Shown one piece after another: positions 54,878 through 64,000 of a stretch of 64,000 nt of DNA. The stretch's first letter is position 1. Each line of letters opens with the position of its first letter. A model generated the notes under the pieces. That model was given only the letters and a program-made list of their open reading frames with translations, made no database searches and was not told where the DNA came from. Location: the NCBI GenBank assembly GCA_003439945.1, contig QVRM01000283.1, positions 534,001 through 598,000 of the forward strand. The letters are read 5' to 3'. A program made the position numbers and the translations under genes. This stretch comes from Dermanyssus gallinae (Eukaryota; Arthropoda; Arachnida; Mesostigmata; Dermanyssidae).

Positions 54878-54921
54878 ATTCTTATGATATATATATATAT
54901 ATATATATATATCATAAGAAT
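54878..54921. repeat. Palindrome with (AT)n core
   Basis: ATTCTTATGAT, then (AT)n, then ATCATAAGAAT: a perfect 44-base inverted repeat whose arms are unique sequence. A second (AT)n (54934-54959) follows at once. Confidence 0.9.
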
Positions 54922-55032
54922 ATATTTAGTATGTATATATATATATATATATATATATAACGGTTGCAGAAAAAGTCGCTTGATGGTTTGTTTCGAATTG
55001 CTACATATATGATGAATGCTATTATATATATA

Positions 55033-56706
55033 CGGGGTGTATCAAATTTTTTTTAATCAATAGTACGAATTGTAGAACTCGTCAAAGCAAATGTTTTTCC
55101 CATGGAACATGGTCTCTAGGAAATCTTGTTTCGGAATGAGAGTGAAATTACTACAATTTGTAACACTGGTGTTTTTGCCCGACATAGGAGCATAAGATGT
55201 GCTGTTGCGAGACAACCAGTCCTCCGAGACAGAAACCAAGCACACCGCCGTATTCGAGAATTGAGAAAATTCTGCTTCTTCTAAAGAACATATACGGCCG
55301 GTCAGAAGATGCGGCATGGTCGCTTAGAAGAGAATTCGCCAAAAATTAAGTTTTTTATTAGCTTTCACGCCAAATACCTCAAAATCATTAACCTACGACC
55401 ACTCACAGCGCTTAAAACTAACACAGTTAGGCAAATGCGTTTTCATAAAAATTTCATGGCGATCATTTTGGTACCAAATCGATGTCAACGTAAGCTGTGG
55501 TTGCGGAGTAATTACGATTTTCCGGAGGGCATGTTGAGATTGTGTGCATGCATAAATGACTTAGAGTGCTTTATCTGATGGAGTAGCTCATTTATACATG
55601 CACTTAATCGCGATTAGTCCGCAATCACGGCTCGCATTGTCATGTATTTGGTACCAATGATCGGTATAAAATGCGCATTTGCCTGGCAACATTACCAGTT
55701 CGATGGATCGCCCGTCGTTGTCAATGGTAAGCAATCTTTACTAAGGTTACCTTCATGCGACTTTTATGACTCTACCTCTGTTCGAGTTATTCACGTTTAA
55801 ACGGTACCACAAAAGTGCATATAGGGTTTCCCGGAACTCCTCTGCTTTCTCTGACGAACTTATAAAGCCGGGCAAGAAGATGCGATGTGGTCGTTTAGAA
55901 AATAGGTCGCGAAAACTAAAGGTCTGCTATTAACTTTCACGCCCAATACATCACAACTATAACCTAACGACTATTCACAGTGCTCAAAATTAACACATTC
56001 AGGCAAATGCGCATTTCATGCATGCTCTTAATATCTATATGCCCTCCATAAAATCTTAACTGCTCTGTAATTACGGATCGCATTGCCGTATATTTAGTAT
56101 CTAAATGAGCATCCTGAGATGCGCAATGTTCATGTGAATACGCTGTGAGATCAAGGGGTTATAATAAAACTTCATTTTTGCGATATCTTCTCTTAACGAC
56201 CGTGTCGCATTTTCTTGCCGTTATATGTACTTTAGAGGAAGAATTATGGATTTTAGTAATATCACTCTCCCTCCGAAACAAGGCCTTTCAGATACCATGT
56301 TCTATTAGAAAAAACAGTTCCCTTAACAAGCTCTGCAATTCCATGTATTTTTCTTCAAATCTTTCTGGGACAGTCATTTATGCATGTACTCAATCTCGAC
56401 ATGCCCTCCGAAAAACTGTAATTACTCCGCAACCAAAGCTCGCATTGACAGAGAGACATAGATTTGGTATTAAAATGGTCATGTGTTGCCTGCATGTGTT
56501 TTGTGACTGGTTGTCTCGAAAGAGCACATTTTATGCTCCTATGTCGGACAAAAACACCAGTGTCACAAATTGTAGTAATTTCACTCTCATTCCGAAGCAA
56601 GACTTCTCAGAGACCATGTTCCATGTTGTTAAATATTATTTTTTTTAGAACAGTAATTGCAAATGTAGATGTCATCTCAAAATTCCAAAGCACTGTCGGT
56701 AAGCCC
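55033..56706. mobile_element. Composite foldback element (about 1.67 kb)
   Basis: The left end CGGGGTGTATCAAA follows TA; the right end CCCTG is followed by TA. Internally, left-arm segments recur inverted in the right part. CATGGAACATGGTCTCTAGG (55099) pairs with CTCAGAGACCATGTTCCATG (near 56608), and GTGGTTGCGGAGTAATTACG (55498) pairs with GTAATTACTCCGCAACCAAA (56419). There are also internal direct repeats (for example GTCGC/GTCGTTTAGAA at 55318 and 55890; CCATGTTCTATTAGAA and CCATGTTCCATG). No transposase was recognised. The right 40% is inside the tandem duplication that follows. Confidence 0.6.
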
Positions 56707-58740
56707 TGTATAGGGTACCTCTAGATTATTCAATTAGACTATTTGTCGAAAATTTCTAACAAATTGTAGGAGTGTCTCTATGGACTTGACTTTCACACGA
56801 GTGGATAAGTTAGCTCATCGCATCAACAGCTAATCAGCATGATCAGCAGCCACGGAGTTCTACCATACTTTCCGCTCAGTGTCATATTTCTTTCATTCAT
56901 CTAGAACATGCAAAATATCGTCTCGTGCCTGGTGCTTTGCGTCATCCTCTTGGCGCATCGTGGTCTATAAATGATGGCCGTTCCCATCTAGGACCAGAAA
57001 TAATATTACTTTACCTTTTTCGGCGTGGTGCAAAAAGGTAGAGTATCTTTTTGGTTGCAGTTACCTGCCTCCTGAAATCTGACAGTACTTTTATAGTGCA
57101 TCTTGTTAGATTTAAAAACTGCTTTGCCGATAATCGTAGCTACTTCTCCCTCATCTGCATGCAGACCCCGTATCGCTAGTGTATCAACCACCTCGTCTAC
57201 ATCAATGCCTTCATGAGAGGATGAAGACCAGATACCTGCAGAGGTTCTTTAAACGAACTCCGTCTCGTAGTATTTTGGCTGCCAAGGTGTTAGCTCTTTT
57301 CTTAAAGACACTTGTAATAAGACTGTGAATGAACTTGCGAGACAGAATGTAACATTCTAGGGCACAAACATGCATTTTGTGCATGTCATAGAGGGAAGTC
57401 CTAATGCTATTATTTTATACCGCGCAACATCAGATCTATCATACAATAGCTTTTTTTGTTAATCAAAGCCTTATTCCAATGGAATAATTAATCTTTGATC
57501 TACAGATTGCGATTGCTTGCTTGATCGCATTGTCATGCTTTATCTCCTAAAAAACTCTAAAAGCGTTCCTTAAAAGATATAACTTAGCTTTATTGACCGA
57601 TGGTCAACGGACCTGCTCTATCGCTTTGTTAGACGTAATATAAATTACGCTACCGCCCGCAGAGTTTGCACAAGCACGAGAAAGAGATTTCGTGGAACTC
57701 TTCTCGAAGATAGATCTTTACGTGGAAGCCATGTGTCTATCGATTAGGTATATCCAAGTTGAAGAAACTTACGGCAACGTTTATTGATAGTTTATGAAGC
57801 TCTCGGATGCTTTGAAAATATTGTAGTCCTTCCCAAATATTTTCATCAATGTGCCTCTAGAAGTTTGTACCTCGAGACGAGAACATGACATTTATGTAAG
57901 AGAAATGTGAGACAAATTCCATAGTTCTTGAATCCAACCGAAGTCGGTTTCTGCGTTATATTCTACATGTTGAAATATTGCTTTTCGTTCATTTTTATGT
58001 ATCTCCAACTTGTTTCGGTACGCGTAATGCAAGATCAAAAGGGATTCTTGCAAGTAACACCGGCTGTGAGTGTATTGCACCAAGTCATCTGCATACAAAA
58101 GGGCGTCCACCTGCGAGCGTCGACCCTGTATGTCTTTAGGAAGGTCGCTCACCCTCTCCGAAAACAGCAGGGGCCTAAGATTATCACTGTGGGAAACACC
58201 AATGGTCTTTATTATCGCCGCCTGTTCAACATTTCCATAATCTACGATTTCTTGTCAATCCGGTAAAATGCCCTTAGCAAGTTCCAGTATATTTAGTGAA
58301 ACTCTGTAAAAAGCCAGCTTGTCAAGTATAATCGTTCGTGCGGCCGTGTAAAAGGTCGCTTTAAAGTCGACGAATACGGCAAAGAAGGAACCCCTTTGAT
58401 TTGAAGTGCCCATAGAAATTATAAGTACGACGCATGCTGCCTTTGGTGGCCAGACCCTTCTGAAGTTGTTGCTTGGGTAGCTTTCCGTCGATAGCCGAAA
58501 GAAGTTTGTAGATTGCGCTCTTCTTTGCGATATCTCGGTAAAATAATGAAGCCAACGGATTTCCCTTTCTATTAGGAATAATACTAAGAAGACTAGTCTT
58601 CCTTTCTGTGGGTAGTTGACACGTTTTTGTCACAAGCACGACGCAAAGACAACCGCTTATCAGAGACGTTCATTTATAAACAAGCCGGGCCCCGGGTCCT
58701 TTCCGGACGGCGCTTTTATTATCGCGACGACTACAGCGAA
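56039..58740. repeat. 2,702-bp tandem duplication, copy 1
   Basis: This block is immediately followed by an almost identical copy (58741-61442). The only difference I found by eye is A at 56185 against T at 58887. It contains the right part of the foldback element, about 300 bases of unassigned DNA and a LINE reverse-transcriptase fragment. The junction reads …ACAGCGAA|ATGCCC. Confidence 0.95.
57000..58720 (-). pseudogene. LINE reverse-transcriptase fragment, copy 1
   Basis: On the minus strand, from high to low coordinates: TSLLSIIPNRKGNPLASLFY and KSAIYKLLSAI…LPKQQLQKGL (N-terminal RT region), then FFAVFVDFKATFYTAARTII (motif A, with FY where FD is usual), then DALLYADDLVQYTHS (motif C, YADD at 58095-58084) and LEIHKNERKAIF. 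The post-RT part ends near 57000 with GEVATIIGKAVFKSN. Frames change several times and stops occur, so it is dead. A diverged relative lies in the spire intron at 47395-48250. Confidence 0.8.
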
Positions 58741-61442
58741 ATGCCCTCCATAAAATCTTAACTGCTCTGTAATTACGGATCGCATTGCCGTATATTTAGT
58801 ATCTAAATGAGCATCCTGAGATGCGCAATGTTCATGTGAATACGCTGTGAGATCAAGGGGTTATAATAAAACTTCATTTTTGCGATTTCTTCTCTTAACG
58901 ACCGTGTCGCATTTTCTTGCCGTTATATGTACTTTAGAGGAAGAATTATGGATTTTAGTAATATCACTCTCCCTCCGAAACAAGGCCTTTCAGATACCAT
59001 GTTCTATTAGAAAAAACAGTTCCCTTAACAAGCTCTGCAATTCCATGTATTTTTCTTCAAATCTTTCTGGGACAGTCATTTATGCATGTACTCAATCTCG
59101 ACATGCCCTCCGAAAAACTGTAATTACTCCGCAACCAAAGCTCGCATTGACAGAGAGACATAGATTTGGTATTAAAATGGTCATGTGTTGCCTGCATGTG
59201 TTTTGTGACTGGTTGTCTCGAAAGAGCACATTTTATGCTCCTATGTCGGACAAAAACACCAGTGTCACAAATTGTAGTAATTTCACTCTCATTCCGAAGC
59301 AAGACTTCTCAGAGACCATGTTCCATGTTGTTAAATATTATTTTTTTTAGAACAGTAATTGCAAATGTAGATGTCATCTCAAAATTCCAAAGCACTGTCG
59401 GTAAGCCCTGTATAGGGTACCTCTAGATTATTCAATTAGACTATTTGTCGAAAATTTCTAACAAATTGTAGGAGTGTCTCTATGGACTTGACTTTCACAC
59501 GAGTGGATAAGTTAGCTCATCGCATCAACAGCTAATCAGCATGATCAGCAGCCACGGAGTTCTACCATACTTTCCGCTCAGTGTCATATTTCTTTCATTC
59601 ATCTAGAACATGCAAAATATCGTCTCGTGCCTGGTGCTTTGCGTCATCCTCTTGGCGCATCGTGGTCTATAAATGATGGCCGTTCCCATCTAGGACCAGA
59701 AATAATATTACTTTACCTTTTTCGGCGTGGTGCAAAAAGGTAGAGTATCTTTTTGGTTGCAGTTACCTGCCTCCTGAAATCTGACAGTACTTTTATAGTG
59801 CATCTTGTTAGATTTAAAAACTGCTTTGCCGATAATCGTAGCTACTTCTCCCTCATCTGCATGCAGACCCCGTATCGCTAGTGTATCAACCACCTCGTCT
59901 ACATCAATGCCTTCATGAGAGGATGAAGACCAGATACCTGCAGAGGTTCTTTAAACGAACTCCGTCTCGTAGTATTTTGGCTGCCAAGGTGTTAGCTCTT
60001 TTCTTAAAGACACTTGTAATAAGACTGTGAATGAACTTGCGAGACAGAATGTAACATTCTAGGGCACAAACATGCATTTTGTGCATGTCATAGAGGGAAG
60101 TCCTAATGCTATTATTTTATACCGCGCAACATCAGATCTATCATACAATAGCTTTTTTTGTTAATCAAAGCCTTATTCCAATGGAATAATTAATCTTTGA
60201 TCTACAGATTGCGATTGCTTGCTTGATCGCATTGTCATGCTTTATCTCCTAAAAAACTCTAAAAGCGTTCCTTAAAAGATATAACTTAGCTTTATTGACC
60301 GATGGTCAACGGACCTGCTCTATCGCTTTGTTAGACGTAATATAAATTACGCTACCGCCCGCAGAGTTTGCACAAGCACGAGAAAGAGATTTCGTGGAAC
60401 TCTTCTCGAAGATAGATCTTTACGTGGAAGCCATGTGTCTATCGATTAGGTATATCCAAGTTGAAGAAACTTACGGCAACGTTTATTGATAGTTTATGAA
60501 GCTCTCGGATGCTTTGAAAATATTGTAGTCCTTCCCAAATATTTTCATCAATGTGCCTCTAGAAGTTTGTACCTCGAGACGAGAACATGACATTTATGTA
60601 AGAGAAATGTGAGACAAATTCCATAGTTCTTGAATCCAACCGAAGTCGGTTTCTGCGTTATATTCTACATGTTGAAATATTGCTTTTCGTTCATTTTTAT
60701 GTATCTCCAACTTGTTTCGGTACGCGTAATGCAAGATCAAAAGGGATTCTTGCAAGTAACACCGGCTGTGAGTGTATTGCACCAAGTCATCTGCATACAA
60801 AAGGGCGTCCACCTGCGAGCGTCGACCCTGTATGTCTTTAGGAAGGTCGCTCACCCTCTCCGAAAACAGCAGGGGCCTAAGATTATCACTGTGGGAAACA
60901 CCAATGGTCTTTATTATCGCCGCCTGTTCAACATTTCCATAATCTACGATTTCTTGTCAATCCGGTAAAATGCCCTTAGCAAGTTCCAGTATATTTAGTG
61001 AAACTCTGTAAAAAGCCAGCTTGTCAAGTATAATCGTTCGTGCGGCCGTGTAAAAGGTCGCTTTAAAGTCGACGAATACGGCAAAGAAGGAACCCCTTTG
61101 ATTTGAAGTGCCCATAGAAATTATAAGTACGACGCATGCTGCCTTTGGTGGCCAGACCCTTCTGAAGTTGTTGCTTGGGTAGCTTTCCGTCGATAGCCGA
61201 AAGAAGTTTGTAGATTGCGCTCTTCTTTGCGATATCTCGGTAAAATAATGAAGCCAACGGATTTCCCTTTCTATTAGGAATAATACTAAGAAGACTAGTC
61301 TTCCTTTCTGTGGGTAGTTGACACGTTTTTGTCACAAGCACGACGCAAAGACAACCGCTTATCAGAGACGTTCATTTATAAACAAGCCGGGCCCCGGGTC
61401 CTTTCCGGACGGCGCTTTTATTATCGCGACGACTACAGCGAA
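58741..61442. repeat. 2,702-bp tandem duplication, copy 2
   Basis: Second unit, offset by exactly 2,702 bases from the first. Sequence before copy 1 (…TATCTAT) and after copy 2 (ATAGCTAAAAG) is unique. ATAGCT after copy 2 and ATGCCC at the start of each unit share only AT, so the breakpoint is defined to about two bases. Confidence 0.95.
59702..61422 (-). pseudogene. LINE reverse-transcriptase fragment, copy 2
   Basis: Identical to the fragment in copy 1, including the same stops and frameshifts; YADD is at 60797-60786. On the minus strand upstream of it (61783-61568) there is a further frame (MNACISRVSSKYSIVIDKIC…) that may be the same LINE continuing beyond the duplicated part, which would mean the duplication copied an internal section of the element. 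Confidence 0.8.
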
Positions 61443-62363
61443 ATAGCTAAAAGACAGGGTTTGACGGGCTTCGGTGGCGCGCTAGTTCCACGCTGACATT
61501 ACCACAGGAGCGCAGCTCGGAACGGTTGTGGCATTGGCAAACATTTGGCGTAAATGAGCATATAATATCATGTCGTTATGCACGCAGTAACCTTCTTAAC
61601 AGAGCCATCATTGCGATTGGGTTGACTAAGCGACCTTTGAGCCAAATCCAGAGCGATATCGGTAGATAAATCCAGAATATTGTCTTGGGCCGGTCGTACT
61701 GGCCTATAATCGCGCATTATTAAACAGATTTTGTCGATAACTATGCTGTATTTTGAACTGACGCGCGAAATACACGCATTCATTTGTTAATGGCTTAAAC
61801 TATGCGTATAGAACATCTAGTTAGCATAAACTTTTTAACTCAAGTATTCTCGTCTTTATTTTAAATTAACTAATTCGTCGTACTTAGATGTCGAGAGGTT
61901 AAATTTGAATATTTATTAAAGCATTATTAGTGAATTGTTTGTACGCAGATTTGCATCGCTGTGTGGAGGATTCGTTAGAGTTGCTAGCAGTAAAAGGGAC
62001 TGTTTAGTATTTACCTGACCTATTTTAAAATAAACAACGTTCTCCATATCACATCAAAATAGCATCCTCATGTACGCCTTTTTCATCGACCTCTTCCAGC
62101 GCGTGAAGTGCTCATTTACGAGGCTTAAAAATCATTTAAGTACGCGTAATTTAAGACGTATGGTAAATTCCGAATTCGTCTGTTCATTTGAGTAACTCGC
62201 GCTGGTAATTAATAAAGATCTTAGCGTGTGTAAATAAATAAAAAATTTGGTTTAATATGAAAATCAATGCTTTTTCAGCAGAATGTTTGAAGCTAAAAAA
62301 TGCGTTCATAACACTTGCGTCAGTCGCCTGGCAGGATCAGTCTAGGACTGGTTAATTTCAACA
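61443..62363. other. Unassigned DNA between two LINE elements
   Basis: AT-rich, no gene. At about 62351-62416 another + frame reads GLVNFNNDSITDAASYTC then IQGF, which resembles the end of an APE-type endonuclease domain, so the following LINE probably begins before 62364 and is frameshifted. Confidence 0.4.
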
Positions 62364-64000
62364 ATGACTCTATCACCGACGCTGCATCATATACATGTAT
62401 ACAGGGTTTTACGTGATAAATTCACGTATGTTTGCCAAAGTGGAAGAAGCACTATCGACCTCCTGTTTCACAATCTTCAACATCCGACGGAATTTCAAGG
62501 ATGCGAGGTACTTGATATTCCAGCACGGAAGCACCTGCCGGTGCTGGCGTCTCTGTGTGTGCCTGGCCAGGGACGCGCACCACGTCGGCAGCCAATAACG
62601 TACTGGTCTAGGCAACTAGATTTGCGTGTATTGACGCGCGAGTTAAAGCTGCTGAGATCAACTTCTGACATTGAACAAAGCAACCACGCTTTGGAGGCCA
62701 CTGTCAAGGCGGCTGTAGTCAAGAAGAAGTACAGACAAAGACGGGCGCGGCCCTGGTTTACACAGGCCTGCTACTTAAAATGTCAGGAAGTCTTGGGGCT
62801 CCTGCGCCGAGCACGGGCTCTACACCCCGACCCTCAGATAGTTGCTGATCGTAGGGCGCTCTATGGCCGACATAGAGGAACCTACAAGAAACTGCTTGTG
62901 GAGAGTAAGCGCCGGTATGAAGAGGAGGAGGAGTTTCGTTTGCTTGAGAAAGCAGAGCGCGAACCCCATGTCTACATTGTTCGCCGGCAAAACAGAAGCA
63001 TGCACAGCATGACAAAGGAGCAGTTGCGGCAGTACTTCACTGCCCTTCTGCTCGATGCAAACGCCTTCGCGCCTAACCCAGTTATTGAGCAACCGCTCAC
63101 TCTGGAGCAGCACGACATGAATTCGCCGTTTACGGTGGAGGAAGTTGTGCAGATCTTGCGCGGGTTACCCAAGAAAAAGAGTAGTGGTCCTGATGGGATC
63201 TATTACGAACATTGTGCTAAGTCGTCCGATGTTTTAGCGGAGGAGCTGTGTAAGCTGTTTAATCAGATACTCAGCGGGGGACACATACCCCAGGTTTCGC
63301 ACGAGGCCAGGCTCACTCTGCTATTCTAGGGCAAAAACGGTGACAATGTGGACGATCCAAATCTCTATTGGGGTATCGCGTCGGAACGCACTCTCAAGAA
63401 ATTCTTCGCCAAGTTGATTATCTCGAGGGCGCTTCCAACTGTGGAGAAGGCCTTACCTCCGGAGCAATTCGGATTCAGGAAAGGTCGAGGTACACAGGAC
63501 GCGATCCACGTACTCCAGTCGGAAGTTGAACGGGTGCTGGCTGTGCCCGGGGGTCACATGTACGCCGTCTTTATCGATTGTGTCAAGGCCTTCGACAAAG
63601 CTCCCCGTCACCTACTAGTCGATTCATTTCGACATGCTGGGGTGGGTGGTTCTTTCCTACGAGTGCTCTCCAGCTTCTTTGCTGAAGACCGCCTTGAAGT
63701 AAACGTAAGGGGCGAAGACACCTTGCAGCTCTGTCAAAACGTAGGGACCCCCCAAGGGGACCCTCTCAGTTGCCTGGCATTCTCCTTGCTCATCGCAGAC
63801 CTAGCTCGCCATGTGCGGGAGGAGTTTAGAAACGCCGTCGTCGTCATGTATGCGGATGACATAGTAGTGGCCCACCGGAATCGCGGTGCCATTCGTCGAA
63901 TTGTCGGCGACATCGAAAGTTACCTTCACCGTAAGGGCCTGCAAATAAATGCGCGGAAGACGAAAGCCATGAAGTTTCGCCGTGGGGGTCGATTGGCCGC
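62364..64000 (+). pseudogene. Non-LTR retrotransposon ORF2 (endonuclease end plus reverse transcriptase), one in-frame stop, runs off the window
   Basis: A single + frame runs from 62364 to the window end, broken only by TAG at 63327-63329. It starts in the last part of an endonuclease domain (SGRSTIDLLFHNLQ; ARKHLPVLASL, where SDH-x-P-V is usual). After a basic, coiled-looking linker (YKKLLVESKRRYEEEEEF) come PFTVEEVVQILRGLPKKKSS, GPDGIYYEH, TLLF-stop-GKNGD, PPEQFGFRKGRGTQDAIH, motif A YAVFIDCVKAFDKAPRHLL, motif B GTPQGDPLSCLAFSLLIADL and motif C VVMYADDIVVAH (YADD at 63849-63860), then QINARKTKAMKF. All catalytic Asp residues of the RT are present. The single stop and suspected 5' frameshift suggest a fairly young dead copy. 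Clade not assigned. Confidence 0.9.

Noticed and set aside
56145..56648. 167-codon + strand frame repeated at 58847-59350 as a duplicated gene
   Set aside because: It lies within the foldback element arms, and its duplication follows from the 2,702-bp tandem copy; no protein family features.

Overview
The window looks like arthropod nuclear DNA. It has spliced genes with GT-AG introns, an intron that may be 28 kb long, very many (AT)n, (GTT)n, (CAG)n and (ATT)n microsatellites, and abundant Tc1/mariner and non-LTR elements. A mite or tick-like chelicerate would fit, but that is inference; no species marker was recognised.

The only host gene I can name is on the + strand: a spire homologue (actin nucleation factor/Rab-linked scaffold). 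Six exons between 47198 and 51946 join with matching splice phases. They encode a Ser-rich linker, a Spir-box, the modified FYVE zinc finger and a basic C-terminus, followed by a stop and an AATAAA signal at 52214. A coding block at 18553-18932 has an ATG, one apparent 1-base frameshift and a phase-1 donor that fits the 47198 exon, so it is a candidate first exon across a 28 kb intron. No KIND or WH2 (actin-binding) exon was recognised in the window.

Layout. 1-4.9 kb: mostly unassigned, with a retroelement C-terminal-domain remnant at about 1.2-1.73 kb. 4.9-7.1 kb: two adjacent mariner elements, both dead. 7.1-13.6 kb: microsatellites and unassigned DNA. 13.6-15.3 kb: GC-rich, CpG-rich trinucleotide-repeat island, possibly a promoter region. 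18.5-47.2 kb: candidate spire intron 1, holding a degraded mariner with a tiny retro-insertion, two related foldback elements (1.1 and 2.2 kb, the larger with two facing fragments of a DD41D-type transposase), small TIR elements and several GC-rich microsatellite islands. 47.2-52.2 kb: spire 3' half, with a LINE fragment, a 0.7 kb mariner derivative and a 77-bp TIR element in its introns. 55.0-61.4 kb: a foldback element cut into by a nearly perfect 2,702-bp tandem duplication that also carries a LINE reverse-transcriptase fragment. 62.3-64.0 kb: a better preserved non-LTR reverse transcriptase with one in-frame stop, running off the window.

I found no convincing tRNA, rRNA or CRISPR. Most long open frames are microsatellite translations or frames through non-coding DNA and are not listed as genes.
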